Below, piece after piece: positions 62,311 through 64,000 of a stretch of DNA of 64,000 nt. Origin of the DNA: Denitrovibrio sp. (lineage in GTDB: Bacteria; Chrysiogenota; Deferribacteres; Deferribacterales; Geovibrionaceae); NCBI GenBank assembly GCA_002869145.1, contig PKTM01000020.1, forward strand, positions 1 to 64,000, read 5' to 3'. The notes under the pieces were generated by a model. It was not told the origin of the DNA. It saw only the letters and a list, made by a program, of their open reading frames with translations, and searched no databases. Each line of letters starts with the position of its first letter. The stretch's first letter is position 1. A program made the position numbers and the translations under genes.

Positions 62311-63447
62311 ATGGCGAAAAAGATAGGCATCATAGGTTCTACCGGCTCCATTGGAACCCAGGCTCTTGATGTGATTCGTCAGAATCGTGATGATTATCAT
62401 ATAAGTTTTCTTAGTTGTAATAACAATGTAAAATTGCTCAAGGAGCAGGCGGAAGAGTTTTCACCTGACCATATATGCGCTACAGGCAGTGAATTGCCTG
62501 ATGGTGCTTTAAAAGGGCTGGAAGGCCTTAAGAAGCTCATCAGAAATGAAGACCTGGACATTGTTCTTCTTGCTGCTGTGGGCGCTGCTGGGATTGTTCC
62601 GGCGTATGAGGTTGTTTCCAGAGGTATTGACCTGGCTTTAGCAAATAAAGAATCCATTGTAGCATCAGGCAGACTTCTTCTGGACAAGGCGAAAGAGACT
62701 GGAAGCAGAGTTATCCCTGTGGATTCTGAGCACTCAGCGATATTCCAGTGCCTTCAGGGACAGAAGAAGGAGCATCTTGAAAAAATAATTCTTACAGCCT
62801 CCGGCGGTGCTTTCAGAAACACACCAGTAGACGCACTTAAACTTATGGAGCCTGATGACGCTTTGAAACACCCAAACTGGGTTATGGGCAGCAAGGTCAC
62901 TATAGATAGTGCTACAATGATGAATAAGGGGCTGGAGCTTATAGAGGCGAGATTTCTTTTTGATGTTGAGCCTTCCATGCTGGGTTTGGTGATACACCCC
63001 GAGTCCATAGTTCACTCATATATAACTTTTAAGGATGGAAGCATGCTGGCACAGATGGGCGACCCGGACATGCGGACACCTATATCATATTCAATGGCAT
63101 ATCCAGAAAGGATTGTTTCCGGTGTGAAACCCCTTGATCTGTCTTCGGTTGGAGTGCTGAATTTTTACAAACCGGATCTTGAAAAGTACACTTGTTTAAA
63201 GCTTGCCTATGAGGTATTGAAAAAGGATCGCAATGCTCCTATGATAGTTATGAATGCGGCTAACGAGATAGCTGTTTCTGCTTTTATGAACAAGACAATA
63301 GCCTATCTTCAGATTTCAGAGATAATCGAAAAAGCTTTGAATAAATGCGATTTTAATGAACCACAGTCAGTTCAGTCTGTCATAGAGATTGACACAAAAA
63401 CAAGATATGTGGTTCAAGAGATTTTAAAGAGGGAAGTGAATAAATAA
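62311..63447 (+). CDS. dxr: 1-deoxy-D-xylulose 5-phosphate reductoisomerase
   Basis: DXR makes 2-C-methyl-D-erythritol 4-phosphate in the non-mevalonate isoprenoid pathway. The 378-residue product has the NADPH site GSTGSIGTQALDVI, the ALANKESIVASG segment and the metal-binding VDSEHSAIFQCL. The lid and product-binding region GSKVTIDSATMMNKGLE is also present. It is 3 bp after cdsA and overlaps rseP by one base. Confidence 0.96.
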   Translation: MAKKIGIIGSTGSIGTQALDVIRQNRDDYHISFLSCNNNVKLLKEQAEEFSPDHICATGSELPDGALKGLEGLKKLIRNEDLDIVLLAAVGAAGIVPAYEVVSRGIDLALANKESIVASGRLLLDKAKETGSRVIPVDSEHSAIFQCLQGQKKEHLEKIILTASGGAFRNTPVDALKLMEPDDALKHPNWVMGSKVTIDSATMMNKGLELIEARFLFDVEPSMLGLVIHPESIVHSYITFKDGSMLAQMGDPDMRTPISYSMAYPERIVSGVKPLDLSSVGVLNFYKPDLEKYTCLKLAYEVLKKDRNAPMIVMNAANEIAVSAFMNKTIAYLQISEIIEKALNKCDFNEPQSVQSVIEIDTKTRYVVQEILKREVNK

Positions 63448-64000
63448 TGGGCTTTATTTCAGCAATAATATTACTAGGGATACTGATTTTTATACATGAA
63501 CTTGGACACTTTCTTGTTGCCAAGCGAAGCGGTGTGCTTGTGGAGAAGTTTTCCATAGGTTTTGGGCCAAAACTCTTTTCAAAAACTGTAGGCGAGACGG
63601 AATATGCACTTTCAGCAATACCCCTTGGCGGTTTTGTTAAGATGTATGGTGAAAGCCTAGAATCAGAAGTGGAAGAAGAGCTTAAAGACAGGTCTTTCGC
63701 CCATAAATCTCTTAAGGCACGCTTTGCCATAGTTTTTGCAGGGCCATTTTTCAATTTCATGCTGGCTGTTTTTATATATGCACTTATATTCATGGCGGGC
63801 ACTCCAAGATTTTTAGCATCTGTAGGCGGCACAGTAGAGAGCTCACCAGCTGCTGAGGCAGGGCTTGTTGAGGGATACATTATTCTTGCTATGGATGGTT
63901 CTGAAGTTAGATATTGGGACGAGATGAGCCAATATATCAGCCAGAAACCGGGCGAAGCTATAAACTTAGAAATTGATCGTGATGACAAAATAATAAATAT
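63447..64000 (+). CDS. rseP: site-2 protease RseP (partial, cut by window end)
   Basis: RseP is an inner-membrane zinc protease that cleaves signal-peptide remnants and, in other bacteria, anti-sigma factors. The visible 184 codons start with MGFISAIILL and the zinc motif HELGH (residues 17-21). A periplasmic PDZ domain then begins (GTVESSPAAEAGLVEGYIIL). The remainder, including the second metal motif, lies beyond the window. The ATG overlaps the dxr stop by one base (TAATG). The RseC-like protein at 23914 is the only other sigma-E-related gene here. Confidence 0.93.
   Translation, partial: MGFISAIILLGILIFIHELGHFLVAKRSGVLVEKFSIGFGPKLFSKTVGETEYALSAIPLGGFVKMYGESLESEVEEELKDRSFAHKSLKARFAIVFAGPFFNFMLAVFIYALIFMAGTPRFLASVGGTVESSPAAEAGLVEGYIILAMDGSEVRYWDEMSQYISQKPGEAINLEIDRDDKIIN

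Noticed and set aside
1-64000. tRNA, rRNA, CRISPR arrays, prophage and intact transposase genes
   Set aside because: None found on reading the intergenic gaps and gene products; most gaps are shorter than 300 bp.

Overview
This window looks like a contiguous piece of a Gram-negative, probably anaerobic or microaerophilic, motile bacterial chromosome with moderate GC content. The protein sequences and gene orders fit the Deferribacterota (Denitrovibrio/Geovibrio-like). That assignment is inference from gene content and conserved order, not from a database search. Support for a diderm cell comes from a complete-looking type II secretion locus, LolD, RseC-like and RseP-like proteins, a lipoprotein and a secretin. 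No tRNA, rRNA, CRISPR array, prophage or intact insertion sequence was seen.

Layout. 20-14580 is one co-directional run of translation genes: the S10, spc and alpha operons fused without a break (rpsJ to rplQ, with secY, adk, map, infA and rpoA). It is closed by a strong hairpin terminator, and rpmD (L30) is missing from its usual place between rpsE and rplO. 14676-17523 holds four leftward accessory genes: two unrecognised membrane proteins, an iron-sulfur flavoprotein and a ComFB-family protein. 17584-23317 runs rightward: gpsA, polA (with a degenerate proofreading domain), a GGDEF diguanylate cyclase and hisD. 23314-27698 is a leftward cluster: a second iron-sulfur flavoprotein, an RseC-like protein, a FapA/DUF342 protein, a membrane-TPR protein and a small membrane protein. 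27817-37538 is the branched-chain amino acid region (ilvD, ilvBNC, leuA). It is interleaved with phosphatidylethanolamine synthesis (psd, pssA) and an inverted rplY. A methyl-accepting chemotaxis protein with a c-type haem motif follows, then yebC-ruvC-ruvA and lolD-mtnP-murB-lipoprotein.

45100-55794 is a type II secretion locus in two divergent operons. gspG-H-I-J-K-L-M-N run leftward; a CPBP-type membrane protease followed by gspC-D-E-F run rightward. The most notable observation in the window is here: gspL has an in-frame TGA after codon 228, yet the same frame continues for 101 more sense codons and ends in the expected ATGA overlap with gspM. The gene is therefore either freshly broken, decoded through the TGA, or affected by a base error.

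55875-64000 holds a secreted protein of unknown function, lepA-lepB, a 230-bp intergenic patch of duplicated repeats around a GC-rich block, and then the envelope run pyrH-frr-uppS-cdsA-dxr-rseP, with rseP cut by the window edge. Promoters, terminators and corrected start sites are listed where the sequence supports them.
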